Made by a program: the position numbers and the translations under genes. DNA of 64,000 bases from Rhizobium sp. BG4 (GTDB lineage: Bacteria; Pseudomonadota; Alphaproteobacteria; Rhizobiales; Rhizobiaceae). Numbering within the stretch: position 1 is the stretch's first letter; each line of letters opens with the position of its first letter. The stretch lies in the NCBI RefSeq assembly GCF_016864575.1, contig NZ_CP044126.1, positions 1,116,001 to 1,180,000 on the forward strand. Reading direction: 5' to 3'. Below, piece after piece: positions 18,517 to 26,073 of this stretch. The notes beneath the pieces were generated by a model. The model made no database searches. It worked only from the letters and a program-made list of their open reading frames with translations, and was not told the origin of the DNA.

Positions 18517-18678
18517 TCAAACGCCCGGCTGGGCGCCGAAATAGTTGAAATAGGCCCAGGCGATGGCGAAGAGGACCACGATGGTCAGCACCACGATCAG
18601 CTTGCGCAGCGCCGGGTTGATCTGGCGCGGGGGCTTCGGCTTGTTCGGCTTTTTGAATTTGATGACGTTGTCGTTCAT
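18517..18678 (-). CDS. Small single-pass membrane protein, 53 residues
   Basis: This short frame starts at ATG 18678 (MNDNVIKFKKPNKPKPPRQ). It has a basic, proline-rich N-terminus of about 27 residues and one strong transmembrane segment, LIVVLTIVVLFAIAWAYF, then NYFGAQPGV and a stop. The composition is that of a real membrane peptide: a positive-inside cytoplasmic tail and one helix. Small proteins with this K/P-rich tail plus one helix are, from memory, common in rhizobia. It sits between the TetR gene (convergent, three bases apart) and the FAH-family gene (same strand, 43 bases upstream). Function unknown. Confidence 0.72.
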   Translation of the reverse strand: MNDNVIKFKKPNKPKPPRQINPALRKLIVVLTIVVLFAIAWAYFNYFGAQPGV

Positions 18679-18721
18679 GGCACGGTTCTAACCCGATTTT
18701 CCGGCGCAGGGCAATCGGCGG

Positions 18722-19879
18722 TCAGAGGAGACCGCGCTTTGCGAGATTGCCCATCAGCGCCGAGATGCCGAAGGTCCAGGGCGGGCATTCGGTGGAGAGG
18801 CGCACGGTATTGGCCAGCGTCCCAAGCCCCGCCGAGGAAATCTCGACGATATCACCGACCTTGTGGGTAAAGCCCTGGTTCTTGGCATCGCGATCCTGCG
18901 TTGGCGCAAACAGCGTGCCGAGGAACAGCATGAAGCCGTCAGGATACTGGTGATGGGCGCCGCAGGTCTGCTTGACGAGATCGGCCGGGTCGCGGCTGAT
19001 CTTCGACATCGAGCTCTTGCCATGCAGCACGAAGCCGTCCTCGCCGGTTACCTTGAGGTCGAGCTCGGCCTTGCGCACGTCATCCAGCGTGAAGCTCTGG
19101 TCGAACAGGCGGATGAACGGGCCGATCGAGCAGGAGGCGTTGTTGTCCTTCGCCTTGCCGAGCAGCAGCGCCGAGCGGCCCTCGACATCGCGCAGATTGA
19201 CGTCGTTGCCGAGCGTCGCGCCCTTGATCTCGCCGCGGCTGTTTACCGCGAGCACGATTTCCGGCTCCGGATTGTTCCAGGTGGAGATCGGGTGCAGGCC
19301 GACATCCGCACCCCAGCCGACCGAGGACAGTACCGGCGACTTGGTGAAGACCTCGGCATCCGGGCCGATGCCGACTTCCAGATATTGCGACCACATGCCT
19401 TCTTCGATCAGCGCCTGCTTGACCTTGGCGGCTTCCGGCGAGCCGGCCTTGATATTGGCAAGGCTGCCGCCGATCAGCGCGCCGACGCGGTCGCGGATCG
19501 AGGCGGCGCGGTCGGGATTGCCGGCCGCCTTTTCCTCGATGACGCGCTCGATCATCGACTGCGCGAAGGTGACGCCGCAGGCTTTGATCGCCTGCAGGTC
19601 TGCGGGCGCCAGGAGATAGGGCTTCGATGCATCGGGCTTGCCGCTGCTGTTCTTGGAAACATCTTCGAGCGTGCCGATCGCTTCACCCTTCGCGGCGCGT
19701 ACGAAGGCGGCCGGATCGTCCCGCTCGAGAAGCGCGCTCAGCGTCGGTGCATCCCTGGAGGTGATGTCGATCAGCTGTCCGTCGCGGATGGTGACGATCG
19801 ACGGGCCTGAAACCTTGGGGTTCCAGACGCGGCCGACGAAGAGACCGGCCGAGGCGGCGGCGTCGAGAAGCTGAGACAT
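18722..19879 (-). CDS. Fumarylacetoacetate hydrolase family protein
   Basis: This 385-residue cytoplasmic enzyme of the FAH superfamily cleaves C-C bonds or opens/decarboxylates keto acids in sugar-acid and aromatic degradation. The C-terminal catalytic region has EPEIVLAVNSRGEIKG (metal-binding acidic cluster), GNDVNLRDVEGRSALLLGKAKDNNASC and IGPFI. That long form resembles the FAH-like enzymes paired with sugar dehydratases in rhizobia. A perfect 16-bp palindrome lies 20 bases before its ATG and overlaps the promoter, so it is probably repressor-controlled. No pathway partner sits next to it, so the substrate is open. Confidence 0.85.
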   Translation of the reverse strand: MSQLLDAAASAGLFVGRVWNPKVSGPSIVTIRDGQLIDITSRDAPTLSALLERDDPAAFVRAAKGEAIGTLEDVSKNSSGKPDASKPYLLAPADLQAIKACGVTFAQSMIERVIEEKAAGNPDRAASIRDRVGALIGGSLANIKAGSPEAAKVKQALIEEGMWSQYLEVGIGPDAEVFTKSPVLSSVGWGADVGLHPISTWNNPEPEIVLAVNSRGEIKGATLGNDVNLRDVEGRSALLLGKAKDNNASCSIGPFIRLFDQSFTLDDVRKAELDLKVTGEDGFVLHGKSSMSKISRDPADLVKQTCGAHHQYPDGFMLFLGTLFAPTQDRDAKNQGFTHKVGDIVEISSAGLGTLANTVRLSTECPPWTFGISALMGNLAKRGLL

Positions 19880-19898
19880 GATGAGCCCTCCAATGCTG

Positions 19899-19914
19899 AT
19901 GAGCGATCGCTCAT
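19899..19914. promoter_or_regulatory. Perfect 16-bp palindrome upstream of FAH-family gene
   Basis: ATGAGCGATCGCTCAT is a complete palindrome centred 27 bases before the FAH-family start on the minus strand. Such symmetric sites are typical for TetR-family dimers. The sequence differs from the TetR site at 17873-17919, so that regulator is not an obvious match; the cognate protein is unknown. Confidence 0.6.
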
Positions 19915-20111
19915 TTTATCATCTGATTGCCGCCCTCCAGCAGCGCCGGAAATCGATCACATTCGCTCCGCGGCGGCAAGGCCGGTTGCCGGAAAAACAG
20001 ACTGCACGTTTGGTTGAAAGGCTAGATTTCGGACTTGCGGCAGAGCTCTCAGCGGCTAGGGTCGAGACCGGCTTTCAAACATGTACCCGGGGAGAGGAGG
20101 CCCCGTTCGCA

Positions 20112-20510
20112 ATGCTGAAATCCTTCGAACATGTCGGCATGACCGTCAGCAATATGGACCAGGCCGTTGCATTTTATTGCGATCTTCTCGGCCTGACGCT
20201 GCATCTCAGGAAGAAGACCGATGACGGCTCGGATCTCGCCTTTCTCGATGCCGGCGGCGGCATGCTGGAGATCATCGCGCCGGTGAATGGCGCCAAGCGG
20301 GCGGTCGATGTGCCCGACGACACCGCCGGGCTCCGGCATCTGACTTTCCTTTACGCAAGCGTCGATGAAACCTTTGCCAAACTCGAGGCGGCCGGCGTCG
20401 ATCTCAAGGAGCGGCCGCGTTTCACCTACAATCCCGAAGTGCTGCACAAGGTGGCCTTCGTGCGCGATCCCGACGGCATCATCATCGAGCTTGCCGAGCG
20501 TAAAAACTAA
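20112..20510 (+). CDS. VOC-family (glyoxalase/bleomycin-resistance-like) protein
   Basis: This 132-residue protein has a complete vicinal-oxygen-chelate fold: FEHVGMTVSNMDQAVAFYCDLLGL at the N-terminus carries the first metal His, with MLEIIAP and a late acidic ligand in DPDGIIIELAE. The size fits one two-module monomer that dimerises, as in glyoxalase I and methylmalonyl-CoA epimerases. The open frame begins at 19878, but the ATG at 20112 after GAGAGGAGG is the credible start. It is divergent from the FAH-family gene. Substrate unknown. Confidence 0.82.
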   Translation: MLKSFEHVGMTVSNMDQAVAFYCDLLGLTLHLRKKTDDGSDLAFLDAGGGMLEIIAPVNGAKRAVDVPDDTAGLRHLTFLYASVDETFAKLEAAGVDLKERPRFTYNPEVLHKVAFVRDPDGIIIELAERKN

Positions 20511-20622
20511 GGCCCCGCGACAAACAATTCTTGCTCGGATTTTACATGCGCAAGTAACGACTCCGTAAGTCTGCTCTGGCAGTCTCCTCTGTAGATTAAA
20601 TTACATATTTCAGTTGGATACC

Positions 20623-20892
20623 ATGAGCCGTAGCAAAGACGATTGGATCAATCAGCGCGCCTATTCCATCTGGGAAGAAGAGGGCCGCCCGCATGATCGC
20701 GGCGGCGCTCACTGGCAGCAGGCCGCCGCCGAATACGAGCAGTTGGAAAGAACACGCGCCTCGGCGGATGGGAATGAGCTGATCGAGATGCTGCGCCGTA
20801 CCGGCCGGCTGATGCGCGCTGCCGAAAACGATGCTCTGCGCGTAGTCCGGCCGGAACAGAAGCCGGCGCGCAAGGCCATCAGGCGCGCATAA
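20623..20892 (+). CDS. DUF2934 family small protein
   Basis: This is an 89-residue protein with the DUF2934 signature near its start: DDWINQRAYSIWEEEGRP, followed by a conserved His-Trp (AHWQQAAAEYEQLERTR). It is charged, predicted helical, with no signal or membrane segment. A relative lies at 25111-25344 on the other strand, so two DUF2934 genes bracket the molybdenum hydroxylase operon. The family has no established biochemical function; it is frequent in rhizobia and Sphingomonadales. ATG at 20623 is preferred over TTG at 20614. Confidence 0.8.
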   Translation: MSRSKDDWINQRAYSIWEEEGRPHDRGGAHWQQAAAEYEQLERTRASADGNELIEMLRRTGRLMRAAENDALRVVRPEQKPARKAIRRA

Positions 20893-20908
20893 AAATTCTC
20901 ATATTGCG

Positions 20909-20933
20909 GGAACTTTAATTCCTCCCCCGCGTT
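20909..20933 (+). promoter_or_regulatory. Sigma-EcfG (general stress response) promoter match
   Basis: GGAAC at 20909-20913, a 16-base spacer and CGTT at 20930-20933 match the alphaproteobacterial EcfG consensus GGAAC-N16/17-CGTT exactly. The -10 element lies 41 bases before the ATG of the cytochrome c gene, so it would drive the 20975-25103 operon under stress or stationary phase. Confidence 0.68.
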
Positions 20934-20974
20934 TGACCGGATCGGTTTGCGCGGCTGGGAGGGCCTGATCCGCA

Positions 20975-22372
20975 ATGCGAGCCATTCGCGTTCTCTCTAC
21001 GATCATCACGCTTTTCATCATTCTCGGCCTCGCCTTCTTCTTCCTCGCCTGGAATTCGGAGATCGCGCCGCAGAAAGTCGCCGACCGGCAGCCGTTCGAT
21101 CCCGCCTTGGTCGCCCACGGCGCCAGCCTCGCGGCGGTGGGAAACTGTATCGCCTGTCATACGGTTCCCGGGAAGGAGGCGTTTTCCGGGGGCCTGAAGC
21201 TGCCGACGCCTTTCGGGACGATCTATTCGACGAATATCACCCCGGATGAAGAGACCGGCATCGGTCTCTGGAGCGAGGCGGCCTTCCAGCGCGCCATGCG
21301 TCATGGTGTCGACCGGCAGGGGGAACACCTCTATCCGGCTTTCCCCTATGATCATTTCACCCGAGTCACCGACGATGACAACAAGGCGCTCTATGCCTAT
21401 CTGATGACGCGCACGCCGGTGAAGGCGACGGCGCCGAAGAACGAACTGCCTTTCCCGCTCGATGTCCGCCCGATACTTGCAGGGTGGAAGCTGCTGTTCT
21501 TCGATGACGGCGCCTTCACCCCCGATCCGCAACAGAGCGATGAGTGGAACCGCGGCGCCTATCTCGCCGAAGGTCTCGGCCATTGCGGCGCCTGCCACAC
21601 TCCGCGCAATTCGCTCGGCGCTGAAGACAAGGCGAAGCATTTCGCCGGCGGCGAGGCCGAGGGTTGGCAGGCCTATGCGATCAATGCCGATAGCCGCGCG
21701 CCGATCCCCTGGGACAAGGATGCGATCGCCTTCTATCTGCGCCACGGCTATCACGAATTGCACGGCGTTTCGCGCGGCCCGATGGCGGAGGTCACCGGCA
21801 ATCTCGCAGCGCTTCCGGATGCCGATGTCGAGGCGATCGCCACTTATGTTGCGTCCGGCATGGGCGAGCCGTCCGCCGATCGCGCCGCCAAGGGCGAGGA
21901 GCTGAAGAAGCAGTTCGGCTCGGAGGCCGATGGCATCGTCACGGCGGCCGTCGACGCCAAACCATCCGGCGATCTCGCTTCACATCCCGGCGCGCAGATC
22001 TACACGGCTGCCTGCGCCAGCTGTCACGAGGCGGGCAAGAAGCCGCCCTTTGGCGGCATGAATTTCCACCTGAGCACAGCGGTCAACGCGCCGAACCCGC
22101 AGAACATCATCAACGTCACCCTGTTCGGCCTGCCGCCGGCCGATGGTCAGGCAAGCGCGGTCATGCCCGCCTTCGGCGGCGCATTGAACAACCAGCAGGT
22201 TGCCGATCTGCTCGGCTATCTCCGCCAGCGCTTCGCCGATGGCAAACCGGCCTGGGCCGATCTGCCGCAACAGGTGAGCCGTACCCGATCCGGCGATTAT
22301 TTCGTCGCCGTCCGTCCTTCCGAAGGCATTGAAAGGGCGCCGTCCAATGTCGGCGCAAAGGCAGCGCAATGA
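20975..22372 (+). CDS. Three-heme membrane-anchored cytochrome c
   Basis: This 465-residue periplasmic electron carrier has an uncleaved-looking N-terminal membrane segment (about residues 8-25) and three CxxCH heme sites: CIACH, CGACH and CASCH, near residues 54, 205 and 345. The arrangement matches the cytochrome subunits of membrane alcohol/aldehyde dehydrogenases and of isoquinoline-oxidoreductase-type molybdenum hydroxylases. Its stop overlaps the next start by four bases. It would pass electrons from the molybdenum enzyme encoded downstream to the respiratory chain. A sigma-EcfG promoter match lies just upstream. Confidence 0.9.
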   Translation: MRAIRVLSTIITLFIILGLAFFFLAWNSEIAPQKVADRQPFDPALVAHGASLAAVGNCIACHTVPGKEAFSGGLKLPTPFGTIYSTNITPDEETGIGLWSEAAFQRAMRHGVDRQGEHLYPAFPYDHFTRVTDDDNKALYAYLMTRTPVKATAPKNELPFPLDVRPILAGWKLLFFDDGAFTPDPQQSDEWNRGAYLAEGLGHCGACHTPRNSLGAEDKAKHFAGGEAEGWQAYAINADSRAPIPWDKDAIAFYLRHGYHELHGVSRGPMAEVTGNLAALPDADVEAIATYVASGMGEPSADRAAKGEELKKQFGSEADGIVTAAVDAKPSGDLASHPGAQIYTAACASCHEAGKKPPFGGMNFHLSTAVNAPNPQNIINVTLFGLPPADGQASAVMPAFGGALNNQQVADLLGYLRQRFADGKPAWADLPQQVSRTRSGDYFVAVRPSEGIERAPSNVGAKAAQ

Positions 22373-22863
22373 CGACACTCAATGTGAATGGACAGAGCCA
22401 TCAGATCGACAGCGAGCCGGATACGCCGCTGCTCTATGTTCTCAGAAACGATCTCGAGCTCAATGCCGCCAAGTTCGGCTGCGGTCTCGGCCAGTGCGGC
22501 GCCTGCACCGTCATGGTCGACGGACAGGCGGTGCTTTCCTGCGTCACGCCGTTGATCGCGGTCAAGGGCAAGGAGATCGTCACCGTCGAGGGGCTTGGGA
22601 CGATCGACAAGCCCGGACCGCTGCAGGCCGCCTTCATCGAAAAGCAGTCGGCGCAATGCGGCTACTGTATCGCCGGGATGATGATGAGCGCTGCGGCACT
22701 CCTGAAGCAGAACGCCAAGCCGAGCGACGACGAGATCCGCAACGCGCTGCGCACCAATCTCTGTCGATGCGGCACACATATGCGCATTCTCGCGGCCATA
22801 AGGCGTGCGAGCGAGCTCATGGAGGCCGCCGAATTGCCGGCCGCAAACAGGAGTGCCGGCTGA
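22369..22863 (+). CDS. (2Fe-2S)-binding small subunit of molybdenum hydroxylase (IorA-like)
   Basis: This 164-residue iron-sulfur subunit has two cluster-binding domains: a ferredoxin-like N-terminus with FGCGLGQCGACTVMVDG, and a helical domain with QCGYCIAGM and LCRCGTHMR. It transfers electrons from the molybdenum centre of the large subunit to the cytochrome. It is translationally coupled on both sides: its ATG overlaps the cytochrome stop and its stop TGA shares one base with the large-subunit ATG. The architecture matches isoquinoline 1-oxidoreductase alpha and nicotinate dehydrogenase small subunits. Confidence 0.92.
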   Translation: MTTLNVNGQSHQIDSEPDTPLLYVLRNDLELNAAKFGCGLGQCGACTVMVDGQAVLSCVTPLIAVKGKEIVTVEGLGTIDKPGPLQAAFIEKQSAQCGYCIAGMMMSAAALLKQNAKPSDDEIRNALRTNLCRCGTHMRILAAIRRASELMEAAELPAANRSAG

Positions 22864-25103
22864 TGGACATTCTCACCAGGGACGAAATCACCCGCCGCGG
22901 CCTGCTTGCCGGAACCGGCGCCCTCGTCGTCAGCTTCTCCGTTGTCCGGGCCCTTGCGCAGGACGCGCCCGCCGCGGCACCCGACAAGCCGAAGCTGCCG
23001 GGCAGCCTTGATGACGACCGTTATCTCGATAGCTGGATCAGGATCGATGCCGATGGCAAGATCACCGTTTTCACCGGCAAGGCCGAGCTCGGACAGGGCA
23101 TCCGCACGCCGCTGATCCAAGTGGCGGCGGAAGAGCTGGAGGTTGAGCCCGGCGACATCACGCTGGTCACTGCCGATACCGGCCGCACGCCCGATGAAGG
23201 CTTCACGGCCGGCAGCCAGTCGATGCAGAACAGCGGCACGGCGATCCGCAATGCGGCGGCGCAGGTGCGCGAGATGTTGATCGCCGAAGCCGCGCGCCGC
23301 TTCTCGCTGCCGCCTGAGCAGCTGAAGGCGGAGAAGAAAGCGATCACCGGTCCCGATGGAAAATCGGCGACTTACGGCGAACTCGTCGCCGGGCAGTTTC
23401 TGCATGTCGAAGCGCAGCCAAAATCGAAGCTGAAGGCGCCGGATATGCTGCGCGTCATCGGCCGGGATGTGCAGCGCGTCGATATTCCTGGAAAGGTCAC
23501 CGGCGGCGTTGCCTATGTTCAGGATCTGAAGCTGGAGGGCATGGTGCATGCCCGCGTCATCCGCCCGCCAAGCTATGGCGCGACGCTGAAGGAACTCGAC
23601 GCCACGCCGATTGAAGCCATGCCCGGTGTCGTCTCGGTGATCCGTGACGGCAATTTCCTGGCCGTCGTTGCCGATCGCGAATGGCATGCCGTCAAGGCGA
23701 TGCGCGCGCTGGAGAAAGTAGCCCACTGGGATGAACCGGCGACGCTGCCGGATCAGGCCGATCTCTACACCGTTCTTGTCGGCATGGAGAAAGAGGTCGG
23801 TACCGTGGCGGAATCGGGGGCACCCGCCTTTCCCAATGGCGCAACCTATGAGGCGACCTTCACGCGGCCCTATCATATGCATGGCTCGATCGGCCCCTCC
23901 TGCGGCGTTGCGCATCTGAAGCAGGACGGCACGATCGATGTCTGGTCGCATACGCAGGGTGTCTTTCCGGATCGCACCGCGATCGCTCAGATGATCGGCC
24001 TGCCTGAGGACAAGGTGCGGGTCATCCATATGGAGGGCTCCGGCTGCTACGGCCATAATGGCGCCGATGACGCTGCCGCGGATGCGGCGCTGATCGCCAT
24101 GAAAATCCCCGGCCGTCCGGTCCGCGTCCAGTGGATGCGCGAGCAGGAGCATGGCTGGGAGCCTTATGGGCCGGGTATGGTGACCAAGGTCAGGGCATCG
24201 CTCGACGCTTCTGGCAAGATCGACAACTGGACCTACGATCTCTGGAGCAACTCGCATGGCACCCGTCCCGGCGACGCCGGATCGCTGCTTGCCGGGCGCA
24301 CCAAGGCCGATGCAGTGCCGCTGAAACTGCCGAAGCTTTCGATCAATCCGAACGGCAATGGCGATCGCAATGCCGATCCCCTCTATGCGATCCCGAACCG
24401 GAAGATCCTCTGGCATTTTCTGCCGGATATGCCGATCCGCGTCTCGGCGCTCCGGGGGCTCGGGGCCTATGCCAATGTCTTTTCGATCGAGAGCACGATG
24501 GATGAACTGGCAATCGCCGCCAAGGCCGATCCGGTCGAGTTCCGCCTGCGCCACCTTCAGGACAGCCGCGCCAGCGATGTCGTGAAAATGGCGGCCGAGA
24601 AATTCGGCTGGGGGCAGGGAGAGGTGCCGCAAGGCCATGGCCGCGGCTTCGCCTTTGCGCGCTACAAGAACCACGCCGCCTATCTGGCGCTGGCGCTCGA
24701 AGCGCGCATCGAGCCGGAAACCGGCCGCGTTCAAGTGATCCGTGCCGTTGCCGCTATCGACAGCGGCCAGGCGGTCAATCCTGATGGCATCCGCAACCAG
24801 ACGGAAGGCGGGATCCTGCAGTCGATCAGCTGGACGCTCTATGAGCAGGTCACCTTCGACCGTACGCGGATCACCAGCACAGACTGGTCGAGCTATCCGA
24901 TCCTGCGCTTTGCGAGCGTCCCTGAAAGTGTCGAGGTGCATGTGATCGATCGGCCCGGCCAGCCCTTCCTCGGCACCGGCGAGGCGGCGCAGGGGCCAAC
25001 CTCGGCAGCCGTCGCCAACGCCATCCGCAACGCGACGGGCAAGCGTTTGACCGATCTGCCGCTGTCGCGCAGCCGCGTGCGTCAGGCGGCGGGTTTGGGA
25101 TAA
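22863..25103 (+). CDS. Molybdopterin large subunit, aldehyde oxidase/IorB-like
   Basis: This 746-residue catalytic subunit of a xanthine-oxidase-superfamily hydroxylase has a twin-arginine signal near the N-terminus (TRRGLLAGTGALVVSFSVV), so the holoenzyme is exported folded to the periplasm, consistent with the cytochrome partner. Family marks are the start of the first molybdopterin domain (VTGGVAYVQDLKLEGMVHA), GCYGHNGADDAAADAA and the C-terminal active-site region FLGTGEAAQGPT with its conserved Glu. ATG at 22863 overlaps the previous stop. The substrate (aldehyde or N-heterocycle) cannot be told from sequence. Confidence 0.9.
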   Translation: MDILTRDEITRRGLLAGTGALVVSFSVVRALAQDAPAAAPDKPKLPGSLDDDRYLDSWIRIDADGKITVFTGKAELGQGIRTPLIQVAAEELEVEPGDITLVTADTGRTPDEGFTAGSQSMQNSGTAIRNAAAQVREMLIAEAARRFSLPPEQLKAEKKAITGPDGKSATYGELVAGQFLHVEAQPKSKLKAPDMLRVIGRDVQRVDIPGKVTGGVAYVQDLKLEGMVHARVIRPPSYGATLKELDATPIEAMPGVVSVIRDGNFLAVVADREWHAVKAMRALEKVAHWDEPATLPDQADLYTVLVGMEKEVGTVAESGAPAFPNGATYEATFTRPYHMHGSIGPSCGVAHLKQDGTIDVWSHTQGVFPDRTAIAQMIGLPEDKVRVIHMEGSGCYGHNGADDAAADAALIAMKIPGRPVRVQWMREQEHGWEPYGPGMVTKVRASLDASGKIDNWTYDLWSNSHGTRPGDAGSLLAGRTKADAVPLKLPKLSINPNGNGDRNADPLYAIPNRKILWHFLPDMPIRVSALRGLGAYANVFSIESTMDELAIAAKADPVEFRLRHLQDSRASDVVKMAAEKFGWGQGEVPQGHGRGFAFARYKNHAAYLALALEARIEPETGRVQVIRAVAAIDSGQAVNPDGIRNQTEGGILQSISWTLYEQVTFDRTRITSTDWSSYPILRFASVPESVEVHVIDRPGQPFLGTGEAAQGPTSAAVANAIRNATGKRLTDLPLSRSRVRQAAGLG

Positions 25104-25110
25104 AAGGAGG

Positions 25111-25344
25111 TCAGCGGCCCGTGCTGCGATAGCGGTCGCGGGCCGAAGGCTTGGCCGTCGGTGATTTCAGGCGAAAGCGAACCAGAACCTCGGCGCCATC
25201 GAGCGAGGCGCGGGTGCGCTCCAGTTCGTCGCGTTCGCGGACGGCCTGTATCCAGTGTTCGGCATCATGTCCGCTCAGGTGGCCGGAAAGTTCCCAAAGC
25301 GCATAGGCGCGCTTGGCGATCCACTCGTCTCTGGCATCGGCCAT
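25111..25344 (-). CDS. DUF2934 family small protein
   Basis: This 77-residue protein starts at ATG 25344 (MADARDEWIAKRAYALWELSG) and has the same DUF2934 signature as the gene at 20623, including the His-Trp pair (AEHWIQAVRERDELERTR) and a basic tail. It lies 19 bases after the ECF sigma factor stop on the same strand, so the two probably form an operon. That link, and the sigma-EcfG promoter near the other copy, suggests a stress-related role; this is inference. Confidence 0.8.
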   Translation of the reverse strand: MADARDEWIAKRAYALWELSGHLSGHDAEHWIQAVRERDELERTRASLDGAEVLVRFRLKSPTAKPSARDRYRSTGR

Positions 25345-25363
25345 CACGTTCTCCAGCAATGAT

Positions 25364-25891
25364 TTAATGAATGGATGTCGCTTCCGAAAATTCGGTCTCG
25401 CCGAGCATTTCCAGCAGATGGCAGCGGGCGCGATTGACCCGGCTCTTGATCGTGCCGATTTCACAATTGCAGAGGACCGCCGCCTCTTCATAACTAGCGC
25501 CCGAAACGACGAGGAGAAGGGCGACGCGATGCGTGTTGCGCAGTTTGGCGATCGCCGCCTGGACATCGAGCGCCCGCATCGCCCAGTCCTGCGTCGATTT
25601 CACCGGCAGCTGGTAATCACTGAGATCGTCGACGGAGCCGACCGGCTCGCGCCGGCGACGCCGGTAGGCGCTGCAATAGGTGTTGCGCATGATGGTGAAA
25701 AGCCAGGATTTCAGGCTGGTACCGTCGTGAAACTGGTCCATATGCCCGAGCGCTCGCGACAGCGTCTCCTGCACAAGATCGTCGGCATCGTTCTCTCCGC
25801 GCTCGAAGCGCCGGGCGAAGGATTTGAGGGCGGGAAGAAGAGAGACGATTTCGGCCTGGTGGCCGGACAAGGCAACTGCAGTCTGGGTCAT
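25364..25891 (-). CDS. ECF-family RNA polymerase sigma factor
   Basis: This 175-residue group IV sigma factor has region 2 with ARRFERGENDADDLVQETL (core and -10 recognition) and LKSWLFTIMRN, and region 4 with the helix-turn-helix SGASYEEAAVLCNCEIGTIK followed by SRVNRAR. It looks like the EcfG-type rhizobial sigma factors, but no nepR or phyR anti-sigma/response-regulator gene is adjacent, so it may be a second EcfG copy or another ECF group. A near match to the EcfG promoter (GGAAC-N16-CATT, coding strand, 25917-25941) lies 25 bases upstream and hints at autoregulation. It is followed by a DUF2934 gene. Confidence 0.85.
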   Translation of the reverse strand: MTQTAVALSGHQAEIVSLLPALKSFARRFERGENDADDLVQETLSRALGHMDQFHDGTSLKSWLFTIMRNTYCSAYRRRRREPVGSVDDLSDYQLPVKSTQDWAMRALDVQAAIAKLRNTHRVALLLVVSGASYEEAAVLCNCEIGTIKSRVNRARCHLLEMLGETEFSEATSIH

Positions 25892-26023
25892 GGCGGTTTC
25901 CTTCTGGTGGAAGGGTAATGCCGCTTGATGCGCTGCGTTCCGGGGGGTGTGCCGTTGGGTACGAAAGCGTACTGCGATTTATCGGCCGGCGGCTGGAAAT
26001 GACGGCCGAAGGCCGGAAGACAA
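25892..26023. other. Spacer between ECF sigma gene and repeat-protein terminator
   Basis: This holds the probable sigma-gene promoter (GGAAC-N16-CATT at 25917-25941, coding strand minus). No credible reading frame or other repeat was seen in the rest. Confidence 0.4.
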
Positions 26024-26052
26024 GAAAGGCGCAGCTTGTGGCCGCGCCTTTC
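26024..26052 (-). terminator. Terminator downstream of octapeptide-repeat gene
   Basis: On the minus strand GAAAGGCGC (26052-26044) pairs with GCGCCTTTC (26032-26024) and is followed by a T-rich TTGTCTT. It lies 21 bases after the repeat-protein stop, so that gene is probably transcribed as a single cistron. Confidence 0.72.
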
Positions 26053-26073
26053 CGTCGTCCCTAGGGGACGTTC

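Noticed and set aside
22662-24941. 759-residue minus-strand frame opposite the molybdenum hydroxylase
   Set aside because: No motif, biased composition, and the plus strand encodes a complete known enzyme with TAT signal.
25917-25941. GGAAC-N16-CATT upstream of the ECF sigma gene as a certain EcfG promoter
   Set aside because: The -10 element differs from CGTT at one base, so it is kept only as a hint in the gene entry.
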